Source of the DNA: Sitta carolinensis
Lineage: Eukaryota; Chordata; Aves; Passeriformes; Sittidae
Assembly (NCBI GenBank): GCA_032173965.1
Contig: CM063283.1
Span: 20,254,501-20,318,500 of the forward strand
DNA: 64,000 nt
Reading direction: 5' to 3'
The position numbers and the translations under genes are program-made. The notes beneath the pieces were generated by a model that worked only from the letters and a program-made list of their open reading frames with translations, was not told where the DNA came from and did not search any database. Position 1 is the first letter of the stretch; each line of letters opens with the position of its first letter. Shown piece by piece: positions 36,831 through 50,615 of this stretch.

Positions 36831-38595
36831 TATGACCAACTGTTTGTGTAAGAACAGGGGAAGAAAGAAATGAAACCCGTCTCGTTTACACAACCCCACG
36901 TTGTCCCCGTGTCTGTGCGGTGCTACGGGACAGGCATGAAACTGCCAGCTTGAGTCTTCCTGAACCCCACCGGTCACCTGGCCTTGCTGGGTGGCACCGG
37001 AGATTTGTAAGCCACTGACATGGCAACGACTTGTAGACCAGCCAGGCCTTCCCCTTCACTTCCCCTGCCCCTAAATGCTATTTGTGGCAGCATAACGCAT
37101 GTCGTGCTACTGCACTTCCAGAAAGGGAAGATGTCTGTTCAAAGGCAACAGTTAACTCCGAGCATTCTGCATCCTGCATCGCTGCTGCACAACCTCCTTC
37201 CCACCGCCCTTCACGGCCAAGTGCTGTTAATAAACTGGCGAGCCTGCCTGCAGCTGATGCTAAGTGAAAATTAAGTCAGCATGCTTCAATTCCCTAAAAG
37301 CCATTGCAAACTTTTCGTGATGAGCTGCTAAGCTCCGCTGAAACCGGAAAATTTTGAGGCTATTACGGCATCAGAAGGGATGTTTGCAGACTCAGGTGCA
37401 GACAAGTGTGAATCTGTGCTGCCTGTCGTTCCAGATGCTGGGATGTGCGCTGCTCCAGAAGATGCTCGGATGCGTGAGCATGGGACTGGTACCTGAGCCA
37501 CCAGACCACGGCCGTGCACCAAAATGGGTGCCAGCCTGAGTGTCACCGGCCCCTGTGGCTTGCAGATTGGGTGGAGCTACCGTCACTATGCAGATACACC
37601 CCAAAAACATTGTAGCTCAGCTGTTGTTTTTTTTAAACATTAAAGGAGGGGGATGGGAAAGCGCAGCACATTTGGGTTAATAATCAGACCGTTTTTTCTC
37701 TCAGTCACTGAAACAGCTAGGAGTGCTTGGGTGGAGGGTGGATGAGGAGCAACACTTGACCAAGTGACTGCACTTGTTTACACACCACAAGAACTCTACA
37801 GACTTCATTGGATCTATTTGTTTGGCACTCATAACAAGAGGATGGGTACCCAAGTGCTAATCTTACAGATACCTGCAGGTATGTGAGCCTGGATTACTGC
37901 TTTAACTCCTCTCTTTTTCCCCATGTTCAACTTTGACTTTTTAACATTACTTTTACTTGTCATGTAGCAAAAATCGTTGCTTACCATGCAACATAGGCAT
38001 ATTAAAAATACCTAAACTGTCAGGAAAGGTAGCCTTCGTTATGCAGTGCTTCTGGGAATCAGGTCCTAAACCATGAATATAGCCAGAACTGAGTGCATTT
38101 TAGAGTTAATTCTTGTCCTGGTTGAGGGGTGGGCTAATAAAAGGTTCAAAATGGTCAATATGAATTGGACCCCCTCGACTGCTCCTCTAAGTGTTGGGTT
38201 GGTTTTTTCCCTCCTTTTGAAAAGCACTCAGAGAACAAAGTTCTAAGGGAGAGGAAAAGGAAGACTATGGAAAAAAACACTCTTTATTTATGCAATCCTG
38301 ATAATGGCATAAGTTTGTGTCTGAGAATGAGGGTAGAGGTCTTCTACTCTCGTATTTTTTTTAAGGACAATATATATTCTGGTTTTAGATGACAGCTTAT
38401 ACACATGTGCAGGCTAAAGAAGCTGCCAGAAGACAGAATTTTTGGGAAACAAGGTGCACAGAACAGCATGGGAGCTAGGCTTTGCTGTTTCTAAGGACTC
38501 AGCACATCAGCTTTGTTGCAGATGGAATAATGAACTAATTTCTGTCCTTAATGCATACAAGGTAATCTGTGCTTCATCCCAAATGGCATCTATAA
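36831..38595. other. Downstream shoulder of the CpG island, then AT-rich DNA
   Basis: 36831-37560 is of intermediate GC content with scattered CpG. Overlapping frames on both strands (36678-36977 minus, 37020-37274 plus, 37328-37610) are short and unassigned. After 37600 composition returns to AT-rich with no gene seen. Confidence 0.5.
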
Positions 38596-38623
38596 TTAGA
38601 CAATAATCTGTTTTATTGTCTAA
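38596..38623. repeat. Perfect hairpin, 11-bp arms, 6-nt loop
   Basis: TTAGACAATAA (38596-38606), TCTGTT, TTATTGTCTAA (38613-38623). The arms carry opposed ACAAT words, the core of SOX-type HMG sites. Confidence 0.9.
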
Positions 38624-39290
38624 GTGGGACAATCACTTTAAAATAAAAACAATTGAAGTAATTTTAAAATGTACATTAGTCCCGAGATCTAGAAAACATG
38701 CCATCTGGACTATAAGATTTCAAGCAATACAGTTCAGGAAACACATCTTGAAAATCATAGGGTACAAGAATCAATGGGGAAAGAAATGAAGAACAGGACA
38801 TTCAGTATTTGTTTGCAGCTGAACATTTACTTCAAAGTTATTGCTTCACACAATTTGCTAGCTAATAAGTATCAAATTTTCCCACTGTAGTGTCACCTTT
38901 GGAGAGAGTTTTCCACCTGCATGCCCTGCCATTACCAGTCACACAGCAGCTTGTAATATTCCAAGAACTTCTCACTTGCTCTCTATGCTTTTTTTTTTTT
39001 GGTCTCCCCAGTCTGAATGTGCAGTCAGATGCAGTGACAGTTAAACAAAAGTACCATAAAAAATAAACCAAAGAAAGGTCTAGCTAAATGCAATATTTCT
39101 TAGTGGTTTGTTTTCTAGTGGGTTATCCTTGCTGGAATGAGTATGTAACAAACTGGTATCCAGTGGAAATTCCAGAGATATGTTCACAACTGAGATACCC
39201 AGATCCACACAGTTCTGGGCAACTATTGTGCAACAGTCAATCCAAACTATCACTTGAATAAAGAACTACTAAATGCACTTGCTCGATTTT

Positions 39291-39308
39291 TGTGTGTGTG
39301 TATGTGTC
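39291..39308 (+). repeat. Short (TG)n repeat
   Basis: TG dinucleotides with one TA interruption. Confidence 0.85.
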
Positions 39309-42300
39309 TCTCATTTTGCTTGTAATTCATGGAAGCTCATAGAAATAAATATTTGTGCAAGAAAACAATTGTGATAGCACAGTTTTGTAGATGTTTGTGA
39401 GAAGGCAACAGAATTATTCACATATCATGCTGAAAATTAATTTTAAGCTCAAGAGTTATCCATTCAAGATCAAGCCCCCATGTTGTCTGGCAATATGCCT
39501 TTTTGCAGACTCAAGAAACAAACTTTCTTGGTTCTTGGAGGACATTATTTGGAAACAATTCATAGTGTGGACAATATGTACCCATCTGAACCATTCACTG
39601 AACCCTTCAGAATAACCAATTCATCCTTAACTGTATTTCTTTATTGCTAATTTCAAGCAATGCTGGGGTTGAGTTGTGGAGAGAATCTGCCTGGGGGGAC
39701 TTCTAGCATCAGATAATGTATGCAAAGAGAGGACAAAGCAGAAAGATACCCCCAGCCTTCCCATTTGCTGAAAAATCTGAGAAGGAACAGTATCACCAGT
39801 CCTACCCCTGAAAGGAAAGCCCTGAGGTATGATCAGATCAGTTAAGTGATGGGAAAAACAGACTGGAGACGACATAAGAAAGAAAAGCTGAACTCCAAAA
39901 CTGGAACAGGTAGGAACTGTCATGTAATTTCTTCTCTGTGGGGTCTGTCACTTATCCAAGGCTCAGAAGTATCTCTGTTACTCTCCCATGTGATGTATTT
40001 AACACCAGCTCTGCAGAACTGCCAAATCATATGATGAAACTACAGAAAACACGAGCTAAGGGAATAAATCTCACATCACTTCAAGCTGCATTTCAGGCTC
40101 TTTCCCTCCTCCCCTCCCTTTCTAGAATAGTTCTTTCCAAACACTTGTTTCACACTCTAAAGCCCTGGGGTCTGGATATGCTGGGCAGGAACTGATATGT
40201 TTTGCATCTGTAAGATGCATGCCTTGTAGCCCCTTATTCAAATGGTGGTGTTTCATTAGCAACAGCTTAAAAATTGATTCAAACATTATGTTTATTGCAC
40301 ACAAACATTTCTCACAAAGCCTTCTGTTCCCATTGAGGCTAAAAAATTCCATTGTATGCGTAATCTTTTATGAGTACATTCTTTGAATACTTTATTCCTT
40401 AGAACTGTAACAGTTCTGTTTATAAAAAGGAATGATACTGATAGCAATGTTAGGAACTTTCAGAAGGGACCACTTAGATTTTAAATTTCCATATTAGTCC
40501 TGTTTCAAGAAAAATACAAAACAAAACAAAGAGCCTCAATTACATAGTTTAAATTCTTTAAGAAACAGCTTCACATGCCAGGCTAAGAGGATAGAAAACC
40601 CAATCTTTACCCTCTTGATCAGATCTTGCAGCCTTCTAAGGACAGCTTCACACAGTTTTTAATTTGGCACAGGTTTAACTACCAAATCAGGTTTTCTTGT
40701 TCGACTGGGATATTTAAAGAGGACAGCAAGCTGATGGCTGTAAAGAAACACAGGGCTGACTGCTTCCTGAGTTTCACAGGGAGCAGGGGAAAAACCCCCC
40801 AGGGATTCTATGTATGTCAGCCAGGATCTGTGTCCAAGGAAACGGATGGAATGGTATGCCCACTGTCCTCTTCTTAATATCCAGATACTTTTTAACATAG
40901 TCGCTTCTACTGAAACAACTGCAGTGCAACACTTCAGGACAGGACCTTGGAGACTGATCTGACCACCTGAGTGCTGTTCAGAAATAATTCCCACTGAATC
41001 CCCTCACTTTGAGCATTTCACTGCAGAACTCTAGCATGCAAGCAGTTGGTCCGAATTACAGTTTCTTTTAATTTGGGAGAAACATTCTTCTTTTTAATGA
41101 ACATCCTGTCTCTCAGTTTAATGAAGAACAATGATAAATAGCACATTTCTTTAGCTGTTACAGTTACCAAATAATCAATCTCAAGGAAATATATTCCCTC
41201 AGGGAAGTATTCACTCTCTCACAATGACACATGTTGGAAGAGGCAGTCAGCACTGCCATGGGTGACCCATGTTTGTGTGCTTCACTCTACTGCTGGTAAA
41301 GGCTGTAGTCTTCCACAAATCTGCTGAGAAAAGAGGATGCATGGGAGGATGGAGATAATGCTCTGCTCTATTCCTTCAGCAGAGGCAATTATACAGTGAC
41401 TGAAAAGCATCATATCACTGGACAGGTAGACAACTAATTTCAGAATTCAATAACTTCGCATTAGGGTGAAGAAATAAATCTGACATCCTTTTTCATGAAA
41501 AAGCTCTTCAATGCCTCAGTCCAACTTGTCAGAAGAAAGTGCAGATTTAAGAGTTCTCTTTCCACAGAGGCACTGCACTACATTAGAAATAAGAGCATTA
41601 AAAGTTTTCAGTGTTCAAAGCCTCCATTGTTATGGATCAGCACTTCATCGGCAAATTAAGACATTGCTCTGCTCTACCTGATCTCCTTCTATAGCTTTTA
41701 TTTTTTAATACTTTCTTCATGTTTGCTAAAACATTCTTTTGAAGGGAAACTGCAAAATATGATGCTGCAGTAAAGCCTTGGAAAGAGTGTACTTGGGGAC
41801 AAAAGTACCCACAGTGACTGTGAAATATACCATTTGAAGAATTTTGCTAAAGCTACTGCATAGCCCCCTTTTTACCATGATGTCTAAGTCATGGCAAAAT
41901 CAATACGTTTTCCATAATAGAAAAGTAAGCCCCTTTGACCACTTGGTTCTCTTGATCTGCTTGAGATCCCTCTTCAATCCTCAGTCTACCTTCTATTTTC
42001 TTTCCACATCAGGCCAGCCAAAACACATTTATTTATCACTGCACAGTTAAACATTGATATTTAATGAAAGTCCCTCCACTTAGCCTGATTTGAATGCAAA
42101 CAGTCACTCTGGAGATCCAGGGGGGACTGAATGCCTCTATTACCTTCTAATCCAACTTAGAAACTCTCAACACCCCATTTAAATTAGCAGTTGTTGGATG
42201 ATGCATAGGAGTCTCATGTTAGAGGAAGCAACTGAATTGTAGCTCTAACATCAAGGCATCACCTCTTTTATCTCATCTTGGTCTTTATGCTGCTTATAGC

Positions 42301-44305
42301 TGAGAGAACATTGCTTTTAATTTGCTGCTCTTTCTCCTGCCATTTTCCTGGGTGTCCTCTTATACTTATGTGAGTAAGGAGATCGCTCCTTACAGCTTCT
42401 GTTAAGCTTGGTAGCAGCCCAGGTCTGGCCCATTTACTCCTTTCACTTTGAGTGCTAGTCTGAATATGAATGAGTAAGTTTAGTTTATTTGCAAAAGCAC
42501 TTGCTTCTTTTTCCCCAAATTAAAACTAGTGCAAATAAAAAAAAAAAATAGCAGAATATATAAAGTACTTAAAATACATGAAGTAGTCCTTTGGCCTCTA
42601 GGTGAGGCCCAGGTAAAGCCTCAAGTGTTGTGCATGAATGACATAAGAGCTTGCTGGAAACGGTCTGGAAGAGAGCAACAAGAACAAGTGGAGATCTACA
42701 CAACAAGACCTAGGAGGAAAAACTGAGTAAGCTGAAACTGATTTTCTTCAGTGACAAGAAAACCAAAGTGAAGAGAAGCAGCAATATCTCAAAATGTGAA
42801 AGGCTCTTGCAGAGTGGAGAGGATTCCATTGATTTTTATGCTCATTGGAAATAGCATTGGTAGAGGAACAGGCTATTTGCTGAGGGAAGGGAAAAATCAT
42901 CTTGTTTAGTTGTTTTTCTGCGATTCCATGAGAGTTTCTTTCAGCTTTGGTGTATTCTGTCCTTTTCACTATGGACTCTCTCTCACTAGACTTAGTGTAG
43001 ATTATTTTATTCTATAGTACCAGTTATCACCATTTTGAAGCATCTGTGCTGCTATACTCAGATGAGTGAGATAGCATTTTCCTGGATTTCCTTTGTTTTT
43101 AACTGTAGATAAACTTTTCCCTCCTTTTCAGACCTCTTCTCCAATATACTGGCTAGGAATACTATCCTGCAAATTGGAAATCAAATTCCAGTTCCGTGAG
43201 GGTGATTATCTGAAATACGTTGCTATCCTCACACAGGAACCTTTGTGTTTAATGTCTGCACTATATTCTGCCAGCCTGCTGAGCAGCACTCCCAGAGGTA
43301 GCCAGGTTACTGTGCACCGTGAGTGACTGGCTTCATACAGTGCTACACCTTGGAGAAGAAGGTGTATTGACTCGGATTCATCCCTCTGGCAATGAAACCA
43401 TCTAACTTTGAACTGGCTTGAAGAACTGCAGGAGTAAGCCCATTATGGCCCACAGTATATCACAGAGAGGTTATCACAGTTTCAGCACCTTTGCTTCCAT
43501 TCTTGAGGTGGCTTCCCTGAACGATTCTTTTAGAACTTGCAACCTAAGCAGTAAAGATTAATGTTCAGCACTTGCAGTGGCATGGCAGCTGTTACCTGAT
43601 GGTCTGAACTGTCAGACATGCTGTATAGTGTGTCTCTGTGCAAATGGTGGCATGTATGAGATTATATTAGGGTCATAGACTCATTCTTTAGCAGAGCTAG
43701 GATTAAAACATACAATTCTCACCTTTACAGAATAGCTTACATAAAACTGCCCTAACCCTCAATTCCTTAAGATTTCTGAAAATTCACAAAATATATTTTG
43801 TAACAGCAGGTTTTATAGAAGAAGCAAAAGTTTTAATTTTATCTTGCTTCTCTCGTTTGTTGTGGGGTTTTTGTCCCAGCCATTTGAAATTCAGGCAGCT
43901 ATCAGCAATGTCTGAAATACATTTTAAGCAAACAGTTCTTTGCTGTTACAGGGGAGAAAAGCAGCCAAGAAAACCAGACATCCTGATGTTCTTTTTGGTG
44001 GTAAAGCCTGTCTATATGGTGGTAAGGGTGAAAAGTTCTTTCAAGAAGGTACTCTTTAGCTCAGAGGTAACGAGAAGTATGAAATGTCAGTGAACTGTCA
44101 AATACCAGCAGGTCAGGGAACACTGTAAGAAAAAATAAAAACTTTGTTTTCACCCAAGAATTTTATGTTCAAATTGTAATTGAATTTAGAAAGTGAAAAT
44201 AAATGGGGGAGAGGGAGAGAAGAGACAAAGCTGTATTTTATATTAAATTTATTGAGTTATTTGGGGAGCGCTATTAAAGCAAAATTGCTGCAGTTTCCCA
44301 GAACA

Positions 44306-44315
44306 CCATGGCAAC
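44306..44315 (+). promoter_or_regulatory. RFX X-box half-site-like word
   Basis: CCATGGCAAC at 44306-44315 equals ten bases of the palindromic RFX site (GTTGCCATGGCAAC); the left half is degenerate. It sits in AT-rich DNA with no nearby promoter signal, so function is speculative. Confidence 0.25.
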
Positions 44316-46635
44316 AATAAATCTTTGTATAGGAGAAAAAGCTAACACCAGCAACCCAGTTGGTTGACAAGAGCAGAAATGACAGTATCTCCTGCATTTT
44401 TTACCCTTGCAAATCTTGTGCCACCCTTGCACAAGGCATTCCTACCCAGTGAATGTAACCAGAGATCTGTAATTATTCTGTTATGGCTATTTCTGCTCTA
44501 ACTCCCTCCTGTGGACACTCTATTCTGGAACAATTAGTAAGAGCAATTATTTCAAAACAAAGTCGGTTTTATTCCAGAGCGCAATGTCCACATGAGGGAG
44601 TAACACTGAAGTAAAGCTATTTCTGCTGTAGCAATGCTGATCAATTCTCCATGTAAACAAGCCCTTTGACTCTAATACTAAATTACTTTAATACAGATGT
44701 CTCTTGAGATTAAAGTTCTGTAGTCCAAGAGAATCAATCTTCCAAATCTAAGTGTATGGCTAAAAAACACTGACCCTAAAAAGAACCCAGAAACACATTA
44801 ATTCACTGGTTTTTGCATCATTACTCAAGTTTAGGTTTTGCGAAATGGAACAGAAACAACTGTAGTACTAAGCAACTCTCTCACATACACATACACTTTG
44901 GAGTGCCTTTGCTATCTCAGATTACTAGAAAGTTTGATGGGTTACAGGAGGAGAGGTCAACAAAGGATAGGTAAATGCTACATGAAGATGTATTAAAAAT
45001 TCAGTAGTTGCTACCCTGTGCTCTATACAGTTGCAAAGGCATAAATGTAATGCCACAACATGTTGTAGTCGTTCCTGATTGCCATAAAATCCTATGCATA
45101 ATCTTGGAAGGCAGTATTGATCCTTGTTCCTGTATTTCTACTCATGCTGTAAGATGAGGATGGGGAGAAAAGAAGAACTGTCTCTTCTAGGGAAAAAGCA
45201 TTTTTCTCCCATCTCAGGATACTACAACAGCAGCTTCCTAATTCTTTTCATGGAAGCTTGCCTTACCATAAAAATGACAAAGAGCAGGCTCCAAGACTCT
45301 AAATCCCATGAGCAAAAATGGCACAAGGGAGAGTTTCTCTAGGGCTCTTTTCATGCATTAGGCTCCTCCTGAAGGCTTTGCAAGTCCAGAAAGAGAATAG
45401 CCTCTGGTTTGTCCCTCAAAGGCAGGTTAGCTTTGCATTGTTCACAAACCTGAATCATGACAAAGTGACAGTATTTAGCTTATGAAAATAATCTATTGAG
45501 AATATTCTTCTTTAGTTATCACTCCACCCTACCAAAAAAATTAAATAATTAAGAGCTATTATTTTCTAAGCACATTCAAATGCACAAAGCCCTTTCTGGC
45601 AGCTTTCCCACCATATTTAACATCCTACCCACACCCACCTCAGGAATACATCTGTTCTAAAAGACTGAAAACTTTTACTTTAAGAATGAAAAATTTATTT
45701 TCTTTCATTCTCAAAAGTGATTTGGTTACTGAAGCTGAATATTATCAAATGGATTTGTTTGAACATTCAAAAAAATGTTTTCCTTCTTTCCACAACCACA
45801 AACTGAAGAAGTCTAGGAAAAACTGAGGCCCTAAGAGATGAAACTACAGCACAGATGTTTTAGCCAAGGTTCATACAGCTGTCTGCACTTTCCTATTTAT
45901 AAAATGAGTTTAAATGACAGTTGCAACAAACTCTCACATGCAGGTAAATGGCATTCAGTTTAAATTCCCATGTAGTAAAGCATCCAATGGAGTGCTACAA
46001 CAAATGCAGATTTCTTTCATACAGATCCATTCCATCAAATTCCTGCAATTTTTCCCTGGTTTGAAGAAAAGATGCAAACTTATCCTTAGTAAGAGAGAGA
46101 GGGTATAAAGGATACTTCATTTACAGAAGCTGCAGTAGTGTGCTGGTAAATCTTACTGCTCTTCTCTCACAGTGAAGAGATATGTTACATCTGCAGGCAC
46201 TGAGTGAAGCTCTCACTGCAGCCACTTGGCCTCATAAGAGATCACCATAAATAGGCTGTGAAATCAAGAGATTTATATGAAAACACTTGAAAAGTGTTCA
46301 AGGACTGTATATATTAAATCAATCCTGATTTATTCAACAAAGCTGTCAAAGTTATTTATACAGTGGAAGATACATACAAGACTATTTGCCAAGACTTTCA
46401 TCCTTACATAACACAAACAGACACACACTTGAAAACACCCCACAGAACTTGTCTACCCCAGTGGGCACAGACTGACTCAACCTCACTCAGCTTGTACTCT
46501 GAACAGGCATGACAGAAGCCAGTTCTGGTCTGAAATCCATGCATGCTTCAAACATTGTGCTCCATCTACTGTATTTTTTTTTCCCTCTCAAAAACAAACA
46601 AGAAAACCAAAAACCTAGCAGTCCACCCTGCCCCC

Positions 46636-46667
46636 ACAAAACAAAACAAAACAAAACAAAACAAAAA
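46636..46667 (+). repeat. (AAAAC)n microsatellite in an A/C-rich block
   Basis: Regular AAAAC units, flanked by further A/C-rich sequence to about 46690. On the minus strand this is a T/G-rich block like those at 4241 and 30296. Confidence 0.92.
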
Positions 46668-48187
46668 CCCCAAAAAAACAAACCCTAAACAAGCCAAAAC
46701 CCATCTGTGTGCCCCAACACCCTGAAACAGTATAAAGAAAGTAATCCAATTTCTTCTGGTACTACTGTTCAATAGACCACTTTCTAACTTTTGTCCCAGT
46801 TGGGATGGCACAATGGTTGCAAAGAAAAATAGATCACCAGCTTATAGACTAGTCTTATATAGGAACTTTGGCTTCTTTTTATTTGACTCGAAGTACAGAA
46901 TTCCTGTTTTGGTCAGCATCATTATGCATTTTGACATACCTAACCTGAAGAATATTGATGGCATGTTTTGGATCATACAGAGAAAGCAGATAAGATGACA
47001 TATTTCTGACATGCCTCAGACACCTGCTCTTGGACTCAAACAGCAAATAAGAGTCTTTGCTCTCAGAGATTCCATTTGGCTTCATGTGAGGAAAGGAATG
47101 ACAATAATCACAATATAAGGAGTGACAATTTCCTGATTTGCTATCTTCTAATGGTAACTACAGTGAATCCTGGTGTAAGTCATTTAATGTCTTTTCATAA
47201 AATATCAAATTATTTATTGAAAAATAAATTGTTCATTTATTTTGAAGGTCCCACTTTGAGACATCTTTGTCCTCATGTTTGTACCACCAAGAGAAAGAAA
47301 ATGGATCCTCTAAGGGCAGGTACTCAAGGCTTTGGAACACAAGGAAATGTAAACTTGCTTGCTTTGAGACTAAAGTATAGGGATTGCCAGAAGGTAAAAA
47401 TTCTGAAATTTTAGGAATGACAAGCATAAGGTGTTTGTCACTGTTAATATCAACTTTAACTGGAAATGTAACTATACAGTGTTTCTGAATAGCAGCCTGG
47501 AAAGTTTGGAACTGAACATGTTGAGCAGGTCTCTTTGTTGTGTTTTTCCAAACCAATGAAATGGGGGAAAAAAATCTTCACATAATGAGTTTAAACTGTT
47601 TTAAACTGAAGTTAAGATTTGGCCACATTCTCAAAAGATTGTGCTACCTGTAAAAATTACAGAAAATAATTTTAAATCCCCTACCCTTTATTATGTACTG
47701 TTCATAATGTAGTTCAGAAAACCAAAGTTTATGTTAATTGGCAAACAAATCCTGCTCCAACTCAAGAGAAACAATAGCAAAGACCTTCAGGAACTATAAA
47801 GATGTTTGAAAGCTGCTTGAATAACTCACAGATTAAATGAATATGCTTTTACAGAAAAAAGGAAAAAATATAGGAAAAGGACACCCTAATTACCTTCATC
47901 CAGATGAATCTACATATATATTCAGACTCTTTTAACCTCTGTAATGGTGAGTCCCTCTTTAAGAACGGAAGGATGCTGAGGTAAAGTTTTTAGAAGTTGA
48001 TTTCTTCCTGACTGAGGACTTTATAAACAAAGTTACTGACCTCAAAGTGTTTTAAATAGGCTGAATATCTTGCAAGCAATGAAATGAAAATCCAGATGTC
48101 ATGGGGAAAGTAAAAGGATCAGAGCAGGGATTTCATTCCTTAGAGATGCCAACCTAAGACTGCTCTTAGATGCCAGCTGAAGAGATG

Positions 48188-48217
48188 GAAGTGCAGCTAA
48201 TGACTTAGCTGCACTTC
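48188..48217. repeat. Perfect hairpin, 13-bp arms, 4-nt loop
   Basis: GAAGTGCAGCTAA (48188-48200), TGAC, TTAGCTGCACTTC (48205-48217). A G-T wobble pair (48187 with 48218) extends the stem by one. The longest perfect stem I found in the window. The flanks do not extend the pairing well, so it is short for a typical pre-miRNA. Confidence 0.92.
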
Positions 48218-49796
48218 TTATTTCAGATTCCAAATCAAAATATCTCAAAATCACCCAGTTTCACTAAATAATAAAGCTTGGTGACCTCTGTGAGAAGCAA
48301 ACTCTAAGGCAGAAAGAAGTAAACTCAAAGCCTTCTAAAACAACAGATTTGATTTGTTTGATAAATAGTTATGCTTTCTATGCTTCCAGAATGGTTTTCC
48401 ATGTGTTTCCTTATAAGGGCAGATTTAATTTCCTCCAAAAATTCATTGCAATTAATATATCCTGCAAGTCATAAGGAGGAAAAAAAAAAGCCGGCAATCT
48501 TGGAATTTGGGATTCCCACAGACACAAAACAATTGCTATCTTAGATGTGAACAAACAAATCAGAATTTTTTTCCGTTGAATTCAAAATTACTTGCACTGG
48601 CAGTGGGACCAAGGCAGAGGTAATATATATCTATAAAAAAATCAAATTGCCCAAAAAATACAGAAATATCCTCCAGACCAAATGACAATACTCAATGCAT
48701 ATACTGTATTTTCCATTTCCCTATGCTCTTTAAAAAATAACTAATTAAATTGCCTGACAGTCCCTGAAGATAAACAGTAGTATAGATTATAGTGTTTTTA
48801 AATGGGAAATATGACCATGAACATCATAAAGCAAAGAGGCTCTCCTGATTCCTCTTATAGGCACAGTCTTGTCTTTGCCCATGTTCTCTGCATAAACAAG
48901 GTGATCTGATAACTATAAGCTCAGTTCATCTATTTTCTAGAAAATGAATACAGTTTACCATTCTAAAACATTTAACTGTCTAAATTTAAGTAACTTGCAT
49001 TTGCTGTTGCTTTCAGTGTACTGAGAAACATTCTGAGGAACTTCAAATTGTCATGTGTCCAGAAAATATTGAGAAAAGACCAAGTAGATCATCAGCATTT
49101 CAGGTGCCACATGATAATGAAAGACACTTCAGCTTCAATTTTACAGCTAAAAGGCAGCAGGGGTTTCAGACTGACTTGCTTTAGATAAAATATCTTTCTT
49201 TTCCATTCACAGGCTACAGGGTTCTGAGTAAAGAAGTGCTTGCAGAGTTTGGAAGCCCATAGCCAAAGAAACATCTTGGCCTGTGTCTCATGAGAGCTAC
49301 GGCTTTCTTCTTGCAAGTTTGTTCTTGGTTTGTGCTTGCCACAGATTTGTGGTTGTGTTCTAGACTTCCAGAGATAAGACATTCAGTTACTTTCTGCAGT
49401 GCAGAGTGAAATAGTGGTATTGTGGATTTTCCATTGGTTTAATTGTCAGGATTGAATTTTTAAAAATTTAACAGTGGCACAAATCATGTCAAAGGCAGAG
49501 GTTTGCACTAATAAAGTATTTTTTTTTTTTAAATGCAATAAAATTCTAAGATTATTGATTACAGTGTCCAGAATAGGAAGAAATACAGTATTCTCAGTAC
49601 AAAGTCAAAGATAAAACATTGTCAAAGGAAAATGCCAGAATCAAATCCTTTCCACTCAGAATGGAGAGCTAAGAAAATTTCAGTCCTCTTTATTCAGCAT
49701 TTGAAGGCTGGCTTATATTCCTTTCAGACCCTGGTGCCATACTTCCCTCTTGGCATGGCTGCTGGATGAGCAAATGGGTCCTTCTGGGTTTTGGAG
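48218..49796. other. Non-coding, nothing recognised
   Basis: AT-rich. A 96-codon minus frame (49382-49092) has no recognisable domain. A T12 run is at 49519-49530. Confidence 0.5.
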
Positions 49797-50615
49797 GTCA
49801 TGGCTTTCACACAGCAAGCTCATGGAAAGTAAGAACTTCTGGGGTTTTGCCATTTATTGGAATTACCAGTACTGCTGATGGGACATGCCTTGGCTTGTCT
49901 GGGCCCTGCTGCTGAACCAGATGGCAACTTCTGTGGTGGTTCACCCCAGAGACACCTTTGGATAGCTGGTGATACAGCTGGGGGCTCAGAGATAAGTCCG
50001 GGCAAGCCAGGGCTCCAGTAGTGGGGAGATGGAGCTGTCTCCTGTGGAAGTTCCACTCCTCAGGTTTTCCTCTTTGGAGAAGCTTTAAGGAAATGGTGAA
50101 GGAAAGGAGTTGGTTCTGATGGAGGGTTTAATCCAGAGCTTTTATTCTGGCCCACAGGCCTCTGAATCTAGCAACAGCTCCACCAGAACTCCCGAACCAC
50201 GTGGTTTCTTGTCCTTTTACCCAGGGGAGAGGGGCAGGGGAAGCCACTAACCAGGTACAGGAGAGGAGGTCTTAGGGGACAAAGGACACCTGGATGGCCC
50301 AAAGCCCCCCCAGGGGTAGAGAGCATCCTTTGAATCTGCCAATCACTCAACGCCCTTCTGGAATTCCAGGAGTGACAGACAGTGCTTGGCAGGGGTGGGG
50401 AAAGGAGGGACAATTAACACACCTGGGAGGGAATATTCAGGGGAGGAACCTGGGGTAAACCATGACATCACACCACAACAGCCATTGGTGAACTTCCTAT
50501 GAAACAGCACATCAGAGAACCCCTGAACAACTGAAAGCAGTAACTGAAGTTGTTGGAGTTTACTAGACATCCCAAATTAATGGGAATCATTCTATTCCCA
50601 TCTGCCACCACAACA
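49797..50615 (-). mobile_element. Probable solo LTR of an endogenous retrovirus (minus strand)
   Basis: A GC-richer block in AT-rich DNA that reads like an LTR on the minus strand. There is a TG-start at 50615 (or a second candidate at 50480; both begin TGTTGTGGTG). A TATA-like GTAAAAG lies near 50213-50222 and an AATAAA polyadenylation signal at 50141-50146 about 70 bp later, the usual U3/R spacing; another AATAAA lies near 49856. No gag, pol or env-like frame is next to it, so a solo LTR is most likely. I could not find a clean target-site duplication, so both ends, especially the left one, are approximate. The frames inside it (50056-49820, 50413-50168, 50570-50343) are non-coding. The LTR call rests on signal layout plus my impression that it resembles songbird LTRs, not on a database match. 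Confidence 0.55.

Larger units (their letters stand above)
38624..48187. other. Long AT-rich non-coding stretch
   Basis: No gene supported. Open frames reach about 112 codons (47076-47414 plus; 40994-40659 minus) without family resemblance. Simple sequence: T-run near 38990-39000, (TG)n at 39291-39308, A-run near 42538-42549, (AAAAC)n at 46636-46667. An RFX half-site-like word is at 44306-44315. Confidence 0.5.

Noticed and set aside
46600..46690. CCCTAAAC and CCCCAAAA words considered as interstitial telomere sequence
   Set aside because: No TTAGGG/CCCTAA array is present; the words are isolated parts of an A/C-rich block.
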